Source: Arbacia lixula
Taxonomy: Eukaryota; Echinodermata; Echinoidea; Arbacioida; Arbaciidae
Assembly (NCBI GenBank): GCA_963669155.1
Contig: OZ022590.1
Location: forward strand, 684,501 to 748,500
Direction: 5' to 3'
Length of the DNA stretch: 64,000 bases
Under the pieces are notes generated by a model that saw only the letters and a list, made by a program, of their open reading frames with translations, did not search any database and had not been told where the DNA came from. This document shows positions 1 to 23,062 of this stretch, in pieces. Made by a program: the position numbers and the translations under genes. How positions within the stretch are numbered: the stretch's first letter is position 1; the number at the start of each line of letters is the position of its first letter.

Positions 1-748
1 TGTAAAGGGAGACCATTTTTATTTGCTTTTACAGCCGTTCGTGTATTGTCATGGGGACAAACAAATCTAAATTCCAAGTGCAAGCGCTAAGTTCAAATCG
101 CGTCATGTATACATGCCATCGATACCGTGACGATGTATTCTATTTGGCCAATCATCCTCATGCTATTTTTCAATTATCCCTGAAGTACAGAAATAACACG
201 TTTCTCAGAATTATGGGGGCCATGCATTTATAGGGCACCGAAATTGGGCCATCAAGCAGTTTTGTACTCCGAGATTGCTGTACTTAATTTGTTACTGTAA
301 ATATGTTCACATTTGGGTTGCTAGTGTATAAATGATTGCTATTGTGATTATGCTAGTGGAATCCATGCCATTGGCACTTCCTAATTGTCCGTGAATAGCG
401 ACGCTATATATCTAACCACGTAGTCAATATACACATCTTTATTTTATGTGAGATTTGTAATATGCTCATGTGACGTCGCATTATATTGTTGTGACGCCAG
501 AATGCTACCTTCATCATCATGTTTAACTGAAAAGACGACAATATGTTATGCAAGCATGGCTTGTATTACAAACAAATAAATCACAATGACAGTGTAAACG
601 TACTTGAAACATGATAATACCCTTTGTAATATTTCGAGAAAACATGTTTACTTCTAGAGGATGAAGTGTTGACATGGTGTAGAGTATTAAAAGTATTAGA
701 GTATGTCGAAGAGAGAAAGAAAGATACTTTACCAGGCCTGGGGATGGG

Positions 749-797
<49 letters not shown>

Positions 798-897
798 GGA
801 GGGGGGGGGGGGGGTTGGGGTGGGGGTGGAGGAAGAAGATACAGCAGACTTGGAGGTTAGGAGTATAAGACCCAGAAAAGCGAGATGTCCTCCATAC
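1..897. other. OFA-2 intron 3 (partial)
   Basis: AT-rich with no recognisable exon. It holds a GT dinucleotide run (about 750-796) followed by a G-run (801-814). The short frame at 51..233 has no coding look and was not called. Confidence 0.5.
750..814. repeat. (GT)n microsatellite with G-tract
   Basis: About 23 GT units, then TTGGA and a 14-base G-run, just downstream of OFA-2 exon 3 on its transcript. Confidence 0.95.
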
Positions 898-11579
<10,682 letters not shown>

Positions 11580-11945
11580 AAACCACAATGTCGCGCCTTT
11601 AAAGCAGCTTCAGCGATCACCATTGATAATCCCCGGGGACTTCGACAAGAAAACTATGATCAAGGCGAAGCGACAAACTCGGTTTCTCCTGAAAAATACA
11701 AGGGAGAGTGAAAAGACCAATGAAAAAAAAAACATCGACCATGAAGAAGCCTTATCTGGTGTTTTTGTACAACATACATCAGTTGAGCTCAAGGACTTCA
11801 ACATTCGTCGCCCCCCACCCCCGCCCCCCCCCCTCCCACACACACACATCTGTGAGTATTATTTTCCCAAGCTCAGTATCGCCACTTTTATTCAACCAAG
11901 ACGGCTCTGGTCACGCTTGATCAAATTGTTCTCTTCCATCGTTCA
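11580..11945 (-). promoter_or_regulatory. Presumed 5' flank and 5' UTR of OFA-2
   Basis: Immediately upstream of the OFA-2 start codon. It holds a C-rich run (about 11811-11837). No TATA box or initiator could be assigned, so the call rests on position alone. Confidence 0.3.
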
Positions 11946-13344
11946 TATGGCAAGCCGTTTTAACATTTATTCCTTCCATCGTTCATATGGCAAGCCGTCT
12001 TAACATTTATTCCTATTTTCCTGATATCACGAATTCGATTTCTTGATATGAAGAATTGCCATTGCTTAACTATAGAAAACAATTTCATGGTATCAACATT
12101 TCGAATTCCTGATATCAAGAAGTCAAATTCTTGATATCACAAATTCGATTTCTTGATATCAAGAAATCGAATTCTTGATATCAGGAAATGGAATTCGTGA
12201 TATCAGGAAATCAATTTTTTTTATATCAAGAAGTCGAATTCTTGATATCAAGATTTCGATTTCTTGATATCATAAATTCCATTTCTTGATATCAAAAATT
12301 TATTTCTTGATATCAAGAATTGTTTAGTGATTTATTTCGAGCTCAAAAGCATTGCAAGAACCAATTTGGATATCGAACTCAAAAGATGTGCAGAGTTGAA
12401 ATTCGTAGTTGATTTCCAGCGCAAAAGTAATGCAGTATTTGTTTTCTGATTTCGAACTTAAAACTTGTGCATGAATTAGATTTCTTGATATAAAGAATTC
12501 GGCTTGTTTTGTATTTTTGTGATGATGAGATGGGGAAGTAAGAGATCAGAGAGGGAGAGAGAGAGAGACGTAAGCAATGAGGGTGAATGACATGGCCGAT
12601 GGTACGAACTTTCAGTAGAGTAGCAAATGCATAATACGTGGACACTACAATCCATTTTTAGGAAGTTGCATTCTCCATTAAACCGTTTTCAAGCATACCT
12701 GGAACACCCCCCCCCTTCTCTCTCTCTCTCTCTCTCGATCTCTTTCTCTCTCTATCTTTCTCTTTACACACCCGTTCTCTCCCTACTCTCCCTATGCCCC
12801 CGCCCCATTTCTGTGTCCTTCTAGCCCCTTCGAGGTCACCCCTATTAACGAGCGTGGTGACGGATGGATGATAAACGCTTGGGTGAATTTAAACTGAACT
12901 GTAGAGTAAGAAATCGGATCCAATGAATTTCTGCTTAAGTTTTAGGCAGAAATACGAAACAAGCAGAATTCTTGATATCAAGAAATCGAATTTGTGCACA
13001 AGGTTTAAGTTCGAAATCAGAAATCAAATACTGCATTACTTTTGCGCTGGAAATCAGATATGAATTTCAATTCTGCGCAACTTTTGAGCTGGAAATCAGA
13101 TGAACATTTGTGCGATACTTTTGTGCTTGATATCCAAATAATTTTTGCACTAATTTTGCGTTCGAAATTAAGAGATATCAATAATTCATTTCATGATATC
13201 AGGAAATGTTTTTCTGATATCAAGAATTCGAATTCTTGATATCAAGAAATGGTTTTGTGTAGTTAAGCAATGGTAATTCTTGATATCAAGAAATCGAATT
13301 CTTGATATCAAGAAATAGGAATAAATGTTAAAACGGCTTGCCAT
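11946..13344. mobile_element. Foldback element built from GATATC-centred palindromes
   Basis: The left end reads ATGGCAAGCCGTTTTAACAT, repeated once 51 bp further in, and the right end is its inverted copy (13323-13344). Both arms are packed with variants of AATTCTTGATATCAAGAAAT, which is itself self-complementary; more than 15 copies occur in 12020-12320 and 12968-13320. Sequence near TTGCGCTGGAAATCAG / CTGATTTCCAGCGCAA pairs between the arms. The middle holds a CT microsatellite (12714-12780). No transposase frame was seen, so it is non-autonomous. Confidence 0.85.
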
Positions 13345-13429
13345 GCGTTCATCCACAAAGCATCACAGGAACTACTCTCTAGTGGTTTAAGTCTTCCTCG
13401 AGTAGTCAAGGCTAGACAGCGTGAACGGT

Positions 13430-13870
13430 TCCTCTTCTACGCTATTTATCCCAATATCCGACGGGATCCCGCAGGGCTGCGTCGGTCTACTGATGTTGAT
13501 CCTGTATACTGGTCCTTTGGGAAGAATCTTAAAGTTCTCGCAACGGAATTCAATATGCTGCCTATGCTGATGATACTCAAATATACCTCATGATGAAAAC
13601 AACTGACCAAGGACCTGCCATACAGAGTCTGGGTGCCTGCATTGACGATGTCAAGAGATGTCATCTTAAATAAACTTCAGATAAACGAGCTACCAACAGA
13701 AATGCCTCATGTTTCTTCAAACTTAGGAATTCTTGCATTCTCCCTAGCCATGATCTGGAATCAAGAAGCATCTGTAGTTCGGTGAGTGTTCGTGATCTTG
13801 GGGGTTCAGTAGACAAAAAACCTACATTCGGTCAACGTATCCAAAACATATGCCAATCCAATTCATGGGG
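13430..13870 (+). pseudogene. LINE reverse transcriptase fragment (CR1/L2-like), frameshifted
   Basis: Reading across frames gives the RT landmarks: a GIPQGC-type box at about 13464-13481, YADDTQIYLM with the catalytic Asp pair at 13563-13592, and further on SVSVRDLGGSVDKKPTFGQR at about 13780-13840. At least two frameshifts separate these blocks, so it is dead. It starts right beside the end of the GATATC foldback. Confidence 0.75.
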
Positions 13871-15169
13871 AGATTAATTGTAATAGTGAAGAGAGAGAGA
13901 GAGAGCAATGTATTTATAACTCGTTTCGGCATGAACAACATTAGTGTGCGGCAAACGGGTCGTAGTAACCACATGGAATGAACAAGTACGATTTTACATT
14001 GAAATGGCCATATTATGTTGGAAAGATTCAGACATGAAAGTTGTTTGAAAACGTAAATACAAACCATTTATCTTTCGTTTTAAAGTGTTATCTAACATGT
14101 GAATGCTATGTCATACAAAAGTTTATTGCAACAGGTGCAGATCTATTTCACATCGGCCTTCGGCCTTGGTGAAATAAACTTGCACTCGGGATAATTTTGA
14201 ATTTGTCGTACATATAATCCATTATATTGTACAACAGATTGTACACTGTTTACATAATATATCACTGCTAGTAGCACCTGTTAGTTGACATCGATTAAAT
14301 CCCAGGAGTATTCCAGACCAATACTAGATAGTAATTGCGCTCTTCCACTTGAAAACACCCACTGATTAATGACGTGTGACGACATGGCATGAGCATAGCT
14401 CTGGAGGCGACGCGGCGCTCGATCCATCATTGCAGAGAGGTGTATTAGGAGTCAGCACGAAGTGAGTAATTTATTCCGACAGAAGTTGCGTGCATTGATA
14501 TCGTAATGGAATATTTTACGCGTTTGGCTCTTTGATCGAGGGAGACCCGCCGCCAAACAAGCATGACAAAATGTAGGATGCATTTTGATGAATATATATT
14601 TTGTATAATAAGAAGATTCCAGAATCACTTCATGTACTAAAGTGCATATGCAGTAATAGTACGTCTTGTTGCATTGTTTTTGTGATAAAAGGAGAATACT
14701 GTTGAAAACATGTCACAGAAATGTCTCCATATCGCGTATTGGGCAATCATATTTCCTTATCTTGTAAATCGTTTATTCAGTGTTTCACCTTCCATGGAAA
14801 CAACCTCAATTTTGTGTCCGGAGGTGTCCGAAAAAGTTACGGACCAAATTACAGATCTACAATTTTATCAATTTTTTCATTCGCTCACCCCAAAACTAAT
14901 TCACAGTGTGACTAAAAAGATCAGCTATGAACTCCCAGCGAAGGCTGAACGATTGACATATTTCTCAAAACAGATTTTCTTTTGTTATTAACAAGGAAGC
15001 ACTGCCTAATTAGCAATACAGCTAATTGTTTAAAACACCTGAATGTCTTTAATTTTTTATGAGGCGGCCGTCATCATAGATCAAAGGGAGTCTATCCTAG
15101 CACCCATGCTAGGTCCATGATCATTGCGTGTGCAAGCACATATTCAGCCAGTCCGCAGGCAGCAGAAAA
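13871..15169. other. Intergenic, no gene recognised
   Basis: AT-rich. A short hairpin unit at about 14130-14285 has AACAGGTGC inverted at the ends and CGGCCTTCGGCC in its loop side. The frame at 14710-14991 has no recognisable protein features. Confidence 0.4.
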
Positions 15170-15310
15170 CAAAGCGTATTTTATTTAAAAGTGCACGAAA
15201 ATATGGTTCATTCAGGGTGATATCGCAGTTTGAAAAGGAGACCTTTTCCGCATTTTGGGAGGTCAAGTGAAGGTCACGACTACCGCGCTGAAAATAAAAT
15301 ACGCGTGTTT
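15170..15310 (-). repeat. Dispersed repeat, inverted relative to 20545-20665
   Basis: The stretch GCAGTTTGAAAAGGAGACCT to GCGCTGAAAATAAAA is the inverted, diverged copy of 20545-20665. Part of a larger dispersed repeat that also follows the second SINE copy. Confidence 0.6.
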
Positions 15311-15637
15311 TCTGCTGCCTGCGGACTGGCCATGCTGGCTGTACTGCGAATATCGGTTGCAAAGTCCGTATGGTTTCTGAAAATTCGAGTCACTTTGAAG
15401 ACGAATAACACAAATATTTTATTTTTGAGCCCAAACAATACTGGAGTCAAAATCTCCGCTGGAGAACCGGCTTTTCGAAGCTGTAACGTTACTGGTGTTG
15501 CCGTCCAATTTGTAGAAGGGTCAGGACGCAGCAAAGTCTGAAAGCTTACATATATATAAAAAACAAATGGGCTGTCTTTGAAAGCAAATAAAATAAAAAA
15601 AAACCTTTGCAATTTCGAAAAAAAAATGAAAATACTT

Positions 15638-16164
15638 ATTAAAGACAGCCCGTCCCTTTTTCAGGTCACCACAAAACCATCGAAACATTGGCAAAACATA
15701 TAGAGAAGTGTTAGCAAGCTGTATATTCATAATATGAAACTGATACGTGGTGTAAACTTAAATAATGCACGTAAACAACGTCTGATTAATAGTCTTTACC
15801 TCAGGCACTTAGCAGTTTGTGATGAATATCTGCTTTATTGATTCATCTGTGTATTAAATCATGAAACGCATTATTAAAAAAATTGTTATATAGAAAGAAT
15901 CATCTGCAAAGTTTGGTAATTACTCATAAAATTAGGATTTCACACATGCATAATAACCACATAGATACTGTAACAAAGACTAATACTTTTTTCGTAGTAC
16001 GAAAAAAGTCGGTTTGAAATTTAACGGCTGAAATTTTAACATATACAGAAAGCTTCAACATGCTATATTCTTAGAAATGGTCTTGAATCACACTTTCTTC
16101 AATTTACGATCGTGATAGACGATTTCAAATTTTAAGCTTGCAAAAGGGACGGACAATCTTTAAG
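15638..16164. mobile_element. MITE with TTAAAGA...CCCGTCCCTTTT inverted ends, copy 1
   Basis: The left end is ATTAAAGACAGCCCGTCCCT and the right end is AAAAGGGACGGACAATCTTT. A shorter member with the same ends is at 33224-33416. No coding capacity. Confidence 0.65.
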
Positions 16165-16669
16165 GAAGATATGACCTCGATCCCTTTCTTAAAAATTCGT
16201 GATCAGTGTGCTTACAGAAGACACCAGCAAATGATCTCGCGAGCATGTCGACTTCATTCACAATCTCGCGTGCAGCAAAATCTGCACGAGAGATTTCGCG
16301 AGACGCAAAATAAAACGCTCACGTTTTGTACAGCACGAGCGAGCGCTGCCGATTTGCATTACGAACCGTTGAATTTCAGCAACAAAATAACATAATAGCT
16401 TCACAGTGTAACATCAGTCGGGAACTATGCCGATATCACATTGTACAAGAGAGGGTGAAAGAGTGGGGGAGAACCGGGGGGGGGGGGGGGGGGGTGAGAG
16501 AGATAGAATTAAAGGGGGTGGGTGTAAAACAACACTATTCACGAGGAAATCGCACAGTATAAGCCTGTTCTTTTCTCCGCATTTTCATCCTTCTTATCCA
16601 TTTGTTTGTCAGAATAAAAGACCGTCGACAATCCGACTGCGCCACGGAATCAGAGGCATGAAATTAAGG

Positions 16670-16750
16670 TTGCAGTTCGACATTCCGAAGGTTCGTTATT
16701 CTGAAGGTTCGGTAATCCGATCATTTGTCGCGTAACGTTCAGAATAACGA
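16670..16750 (+). repeat. 16-bp-repeat element, copy 2 (short)
   Basis: Opens TTGCAGTTCGACATTCCGAA and has about three units, ending near TAACGTTCAGAATAACGACT. Same family as 8012 and 28750. Confidence 0.65.
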
Positions 16751-18205
16751 CTGTTTCCCGAAATTGATAGCTTCGATGGTCAGATAAATAATTCCAATCA
16801 CAGAATACATGCATGGACTTCATCGCAAAATAAAATGTTCGGCCTTTCCGTGGCGCTTTTCTGGTACGTATCACTGAAAGTGGCTCTATCAAGCGCTTTT
16901 AAGCTAGCTGATCCAATCAGATTATTAATATACTCCCTGTAACCCGTTTACTACACTTGGGTTGAGAGGGACAAGCATGAGCAAATAAACAAATAAACTG
17001 TATCAATAGTAACTTTGATACACCGTCAACAATATGTGGTACCAAAACGAAAATGAACTGCAAGAGCAGGGTTGATCTTGTCCCAATCATTAATATTTAC
17101 ACAAAATATATTAACTTACGTAAATAGAGGACGACAGACGCTGACTTTCCTCTCTTGGCTTAGAGATGCCACTGGCACAAGGCCCCTCAATATCACTCGC
17201 TACTGCTAGCAAAAAGAGGAATTCAATCTGACACGCATCGTCAGATTCTGTCAAGCTACTCCAATGGATTGATACTGTGTTTACCTCTATGAACTATTTT
17301 CAATTGGTATGATATTTGTTATTTGTTATTTGTGAATCTAAAAGGGCTTCGAACTCGTCAGCATAAACTGAAAATCTGGACGATGGCAAGTTCGAAATTT
17401 TTTCTTTTTCTTTCACATATTATAGTGTGTTGTTGATACAGAGGCGACTTTTCTTTTGTTACATGCAGAAAATAGTGCATTGATAAAAACTGGTCGGCCT
17501 ACCTTGATAAGCGTACTGATGCATACCTTCATGCAGCCCTCTGTGTATTAAAAATAGATTAGTTGAATCATGGACATATTATTATACGATGTTCTACTAC
17601 TGCACATGCACTCCAGTTCATAAAGTGGTTCTGAAATCTTCTGCTCATACAGAATATATATTCCTGTAAATGCATCCAAAATTTGTATTGCATATTTGGC
17701 GGCGGTCGTCACAGGATCAAAGAACCAAACGCGTCAAATATTCTATTGTGAATGAACGCGACTGGTGTAGGAATGACTAAATCTTCGTGCCGAATCCAGT
17801 TCTAACACCTTCCTGGTTGAATGAAACAACTTGCAATATGAAGAGGAGAATCCAAACTACACTGGGTGATATCGGGTAAGCTAAGCTTTCTCGCGATCTC
17901 CTAATATCCCTCAAGAGGATTATCTAGCACAATTGCATGATCCCTGTGTTAGCATATCAGAAAAAGCCTGGACAACTGGCAAGAGCATGGGTAAAGAGCT
18001 CAGAGCAATGGGAAAAATCATGATAAGTATCACGAGAGAAGGCACCGAATAAGAAACTCTGGTTCAAAAGACGCGGAATGTAGCCGCTCATTGAGACAGA
18101 AAAAAAGATTGTGAACTGACGAACAAAAGAGCACAGTGGAAACATATAAGACATAAGCTTACTGCGACAGGCCGCGTCCCGGGGCTTGAGCATATCAGGT
18201 ATAAT
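16751..18205. other. Intergenic, no gene recognised
   Basis: AT-rich unique-looking sequence. A short - strand frame near 17930-18060 gives a hydrophobic peptide (ILIMIFPIALSSLPMLLPVV), but it lacks supporting splice context and abuts a dispersed repeat. It was not called. Confidence 0.35.
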
Positions 18206-18432
18206 GTTATGGAAGTATATGAAACAACTTTTTTTGAACCCATGCTCCACGCCCCTGAAAAGTAATTTGCTTTCAACAAATGCTCTTTAGGTGTTTGAAC
18301 AATGACAAACATGAATGTGTGGTAACGGATTCTCACTGAGAACAACAGAAATTTAGAGTTGCGTTTCGCTTGTCCCCTTATGTTAATGACATCAATACTT
18401 CCACGAACATAACAGGTATTAGCAAACACAAA
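18206..18432. repeat. Dispersed repeat, copy 1 of 2
   Basis: Starts GTTATGGAAGTATATGAAAC and ends near ACATCAATACTTCCACGAAC. A diverged copy is at 25728-25960. Family unknown. Confidence 0.7.
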
Positions 18433-19997
18433 TACACACGTTTTTCAAGTAAAAGCATGGTACATCAAAACATTGCCATGAAAATGGAATAGAATATATT
18501 ATATTTTGTGTAGGCATGGTAGACGCCTTCCTTTAATAGTAAGGTAAAATAGCCTAGACAGATATAATCATTTTTTTTTCGCTCTAACGAATGTATGATA
18601 AATTACATCATCTGAATACTGTACTTACAATTTGATGATGATCCTGCGTTCGGGGCTTAGACGTCACTAGAATGCATGTGAAAACAATTCCAGGATTAAC
18701 GTGGTTGCTAGCATATGGTTCATACCTTAAACATGTATGAGCCGTTGCGAACTCGTTTTATCATTGCTGTTTCACAACGAGTGCAGAATTACAATGTGAT
18801 CACAAGCTGCAGGAAGAAACCCGTGACGATAACAATGTGGCCAGCCAGTAGGCAGGCAGCAGTTACGTGGTCTGTCGTAACCGACAGATCACCTCTTAAT
18901 TTCGTTAGAATTTTCTTTTTTCTTTTTATTTAATACCCCCCCCCCCCACTTTTTTTGTGTCATCTATATCTCAGCGATGCATGTACCATGTTATATCAAA
19001 TGTTCATCATGCATAGGCATGTATGTGAACCTATCCATTCCTACATTTCAAGGTCATTACGTGATCGTGACGTCATGCACGAGCAATTTAATGAAAATCT
19101 ATTATTGGATATATCTGTATAACTAATCAGGTATACGAAATGAAATTTAAGATGCATGAAATTAATGACGTGGCAATTAATTTCAATGAATAAAAACGCG
19201 CGCGTACGCGTACGTTGGTGCAATAATGCGCGCGCAAAATTTTAAAATTCTCAAAATCAACTAAAAATGGTTTTGCATATGTTTCAGGCCATGTCAAGCA
19301 TTTCAAAAATTTCCGCGCGTGCGGCCGCGTTCTCGCGTTTGTCTGAGCGTAACGTGAACGGAACGACAAAATTAACTTTTTACTAGTTTCATGTTTGTGA
19401 CACTTCATACATCATATCCTTTCATTTTGAGCCATTTCCATGCAATAATAGGGTCGTGCCGGTGCGTCAAAGTTGAAAGTCTGCGCGTGCGTCAATACGC
19501 TTTTATGTGCAAATATTGCAAAAAAACATGACTATTTTCAATCGGCCATGGCTCTTCAAAATGGCTGGTGACCCCCAATTTTCTTTTAATATATGGAAAG
19601 AGTATGAAATGTAGATGTGATTTTATGTGTCATTTTACCGGTAAGTACATCGTGACGTCATCATATTGCCATATGAATCGAAAAAAAATGAATTTTCATG
19701 TGTGACGTCACGAACTTTTTTTACTCGTTTTGGGGTATCTCAGTAATTCTTGATCATTTTCTCCCAAATTTCAGTCTGTTGTGCCTAAGACCTTGATCTA
19801 TGGTAGGGTTGCCTTTATTTTTCATTTTTAACAAGTCTTCAAGGTGTAAATTTGATTATAGGCATTAATGTCAAAATCGGACGTATGTACGGGTAATGTC
19901 AATAGGAAAGTCATTTATTTGAAGTCATGAATTGACATGACTATCTTTTAGGAGCTGTATGTCGCTTATGTTTGGACCTTTTTTCTGTAATTTAATA
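18433..19997. other. Intergenic, no gene recognised
   Basis: A C-run lies at 18937-18947. Several CG-rich words (CGCGCGCGTACGCG around 19197) and repeated TGACGTCA words occur (19067, 19651, 19702). No coding signal was seen. Confidence 0.35.
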
Positions 19998-20560
19998 TGT
20001 TGTAGCTGAGTCTTCAAGCTTTCGGGGTCGTCGCCTCAGTTTTATCAATCAGATGTCGGGATCATGTCCGAATTTCAGCTTGAATATCGACTTCTTTAAA
20101 TCCTTCTAGCCCCAGCTGTGCTTGCACGTGTTAAGTGAATGGGAAGATTTGTGGCTCAATGGGTAAGGCGCTGTTTTAAGAACGCGAGGCCCCCGGTTCG
20201 AATCGTGGTGTGGGTAGAGTCAATTCTTCATTCCTTTTGCGGAGTGATTTTTGAGGCCTTCTTCTGTTCAATCCCTCACCTTGTCATTCTCTTTGAGATT
20301 TTTCTTTCCATTTTTTCCTCTCTCCCCTTTATCTTCATCGACTATTACTTATATATTGTTAGCACATACATGTGATAAATTCGGCAAGTCGCGTAAATGT
20401 TATTATGTTGTAGGTGTGCTATGTGCTTTTTTGAGCATTGCCTCTGATTTCTATTGAATAGAGGGTTACCGTGCATTTACCAGCCAATGTCTGTGCACGA
20501 ATTTGTCAATACAGACCACCTTGTACTTGTCCACAAGTATGTCTCGTTTTATTTTCAGCT
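19998..20560 (+). mobile_element. tRNA-headed SINE-like repeat, copy 2
   Basis: Box A TGGCTCAATGGG at 20152-20163 and box B GGTTCGAATCG at 20195-20205. Diverged but co-linear with 1270-1805 over its whole length. Confidence 0.7.
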
Positions 20561-20997
20561 CGGCAATCGTGACCCTCCCTTGACCTCTCGAACCGTGGAA
20601 AAAGTCTCCTTTTCAAACTGCGATATCTCCATGAATAAACCATATTTTCGTACGTTTTCTTTTGCAACTGTATGGATGGAGGTCGACATTTACCAAGTAT
20701 GAAAAAATATCCAATTAAATCAGACAGAAAATATTGCAAATTTTAGATAAATATGTGGTTCTAATTAAAAAAGATATGAAAATAAACTCAATATTTCAAT
20801 GCCAACGGCTTTTGAGCCCCCAACACTTACAGATCATCTGAAGCGGAATCTATTGTACTTTTCGAAAATACCATTTTTTTCAACCTCTCCTTGTAGAAGG
20901 GTCAGGATCCAACAAAATATCAACCATGTTCAAATCCAAAATGCGTGAGACATGACAAAGTTGTGAACGATCCTAACCAGCCAATCATAGTCCGCGA
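20561..20997. repeat. Continuation of dispersed repeat
   Basis: 20561-20665 matches 15170-15310 in reverse. The remainder has no recognised feature. Confidence 0.45.
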
Positions 20998-21843
20998 TAA
21001 TGACGTCTTGTCACCGGTGTATCGACGGTCGCGGACTGTTATAGACTGTAAGCTGAAATGAAATTTGCATTAATCATGTTCATGTGTTTTCCAAGCCGTA
21101 TACTCTGTGATAGGTAACATTTCAAACGAGTATTACACGCCCCATAGAGATCTATATACAGTTCTACGCCATGATGACATCAGAGTCCTTTATACACAAA
21201 ATTTGGTCAACTAGGTTTCTCAACAGGGAGCAACATGGCGCGTGTTGCTTTGAGAAAGCGTATTACAAAATGATATGCGCCAGTTTTCTTCCTATTGAAG
21301 AAAATCAAACTTTTTGGACATACGTTGATTGTACATTGTAATATATTGTCTCTCCCTGAAAAACAAATATGGCGTCTATGTCTTGAAACATTTACAATTT
21401 CATATGATTTCCGGATCTAATAATGACGTCTTGTCACCGGTGTATCGACGGTCGCGGACTGTTATAGACTGTAAGCTGAAATGAAATTTGCATTAATCAT
21501 GTTCATGTGTTTTCCAAGCCGTATACTCTGTGATAGGTAACATTTCAAACGAGTATTACACGCCCCATAGAGATCTATATACAGTTCTACGCCATGATGA
21601 CATCAGAGTCCTTTATACACAAAATTTGGTCAACTAGGTTTCTCAACAGGGAGCAACATGGCGCGTGTTGCTTTGAGAAAGCGTATTACAAAATGATATG
21701 CGCCAGTTTCCTTCCTATTGAAGAAAATCAAACTTTTTGGACATACGTTGATTGTACATTGTAATATATTGTCTCTCCCTGAAAAACAAATATGGCGTCT
21801 ATGTCTTGAAACATTTACAATTTCATATGATTTCCGGATCTAA
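20998..21843. repeat. Tandem duplication, 2 x 423 bp
   Basis: The unit starts TAATGACGTCTTGTCACCGG and ends TTTCCGGATC. The second copy starts at 21421. One difference was noticed by eye (CAGTTTTCTTCC versus CAGTTTCCTTCC), so the duplication is very young or an assembly duplication. No open frame of note. Confidence 0.95.
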
Positions 21844-22639
21844 TGGAATACGCATACTGTAGAACTGTAATCATATTGCTCAAGAATAGAAGTAATCAAA
21901 TATAGCGTGATACGAATACCCTCAAGCATACTTTTAATTGTTGCTTTTAATCTACCTTATTTTTTAAGGCGCTGAAGCACTAGTACCGTCTGCTATGAGC
22001 ACTATTAGACTGATCCGATGAGCTCTTCTGTGCAACGCAGTCACGGCATTAATAATGTGCGTCCTTATTGTACTTCTCGAAGTTCTCGAATAGTAATGGA
22101 AATGAGGTTGAACGAGACAGCTTATACAGGTTATAACTATCGGTACTCGATAAATAATCGTTCTTATCGGTTTTAAAACAAGAACACTAAAGGTTAATCC
22201 ATATTTCCTAAATCATATAATCCAATATCATATCAATACTCTATTTAGCACTTCAAATTGATAATATTCATGAACCCGACTGACAAGTATTTGTGTAAGA
22301 TCTCACAGTAACATTTTTAAAATAACGCCACTTACGACATGGCGTAAACCAACTCAATAATCAATCATTATGGTGGCGCTAGTGACTTAAAATCAGCGGT
22401 TCATTCACATTTTTAGAATTCTATCATACGATACAATTCTTCTTTTTATTTTCCATTAGAAAATGCTTACATCCACATCCTCCACTGACATGGACTTTGA
22501 TAACATAGTTAATTTGCGTTCTAGTAAGAAAACAACTGTTTGTTGTTCCACCAGTTCTAACCAGGTTGTGTGGTGAACGCAGCTTTACTTACATTACCTC
22601 AACCTTGTGAAACAGTCTCCCAGATCACTTTAAAAATAG
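21844..22639. other. Intergenic, no gene recognised
   Basis: AT-rich, unique-looking sequence. Confidence 0.35.
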
Positions 22640-23008
22640 TTTTTTTTTATTTGTGAGGCGAATTTTTGAAATATGAAGAAATGAGAATCAGCTGGAAAGG
22701 CAGAGTGTCAAACATCGAGGTGCTTCATAGAGCAGGAACGGAAAGACCTCTTATGTGTGACCTCATGCAACGAAAGATGCGCTATGCAGGCCATGTTCTT
22801 CGTGGCAGCGCAGGGACACTTGCAAATACATTTCTGGAAGGCACAATTGAAGGAAAGAGAGCAATAGGTAGAAAAAGAATAAAATGCAGCGATGATATCA
22901 AGAAATGGAGCTCAACAACTTCTTATGCTGAAGCAAAGAGATCTGCAGAAAAAAACCCGTAAGTGGAGATCCATACTTTGTGGCTAACCTTCGAGTCGAA
23001 GACAGCAC

Positions 23009-23062
<54 letters not shown>
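22640..23062 (+). pseudogene. RTE-like LINE 3' end with (GAT)n tail
   Basis: The frame at 22666-22962 reads SNIEVLHRAGTERPLMCDLM and MRYAGHVLRGSAG with GRKRIKCSDDIKKW. These are the conserved C-terminal words of RTE-type LINE ORF2. After one frameshift the end VANLRVEDST and its TGA stop can be read at 22978-23013, and the stop runs straight into a TGA/GAT microsatellite (23010-23061), the typical RTE tail. Truncated at the 5' side. Confidence 0.8.

Noticed and set aside
18088..18429. 113-codon - strand frame and an overlapping 97-codon frame
   Set aside because: Most of it lies in a dispersed repeat present again, diverged and without the frame, at 25728-25960. No splice context or domain.
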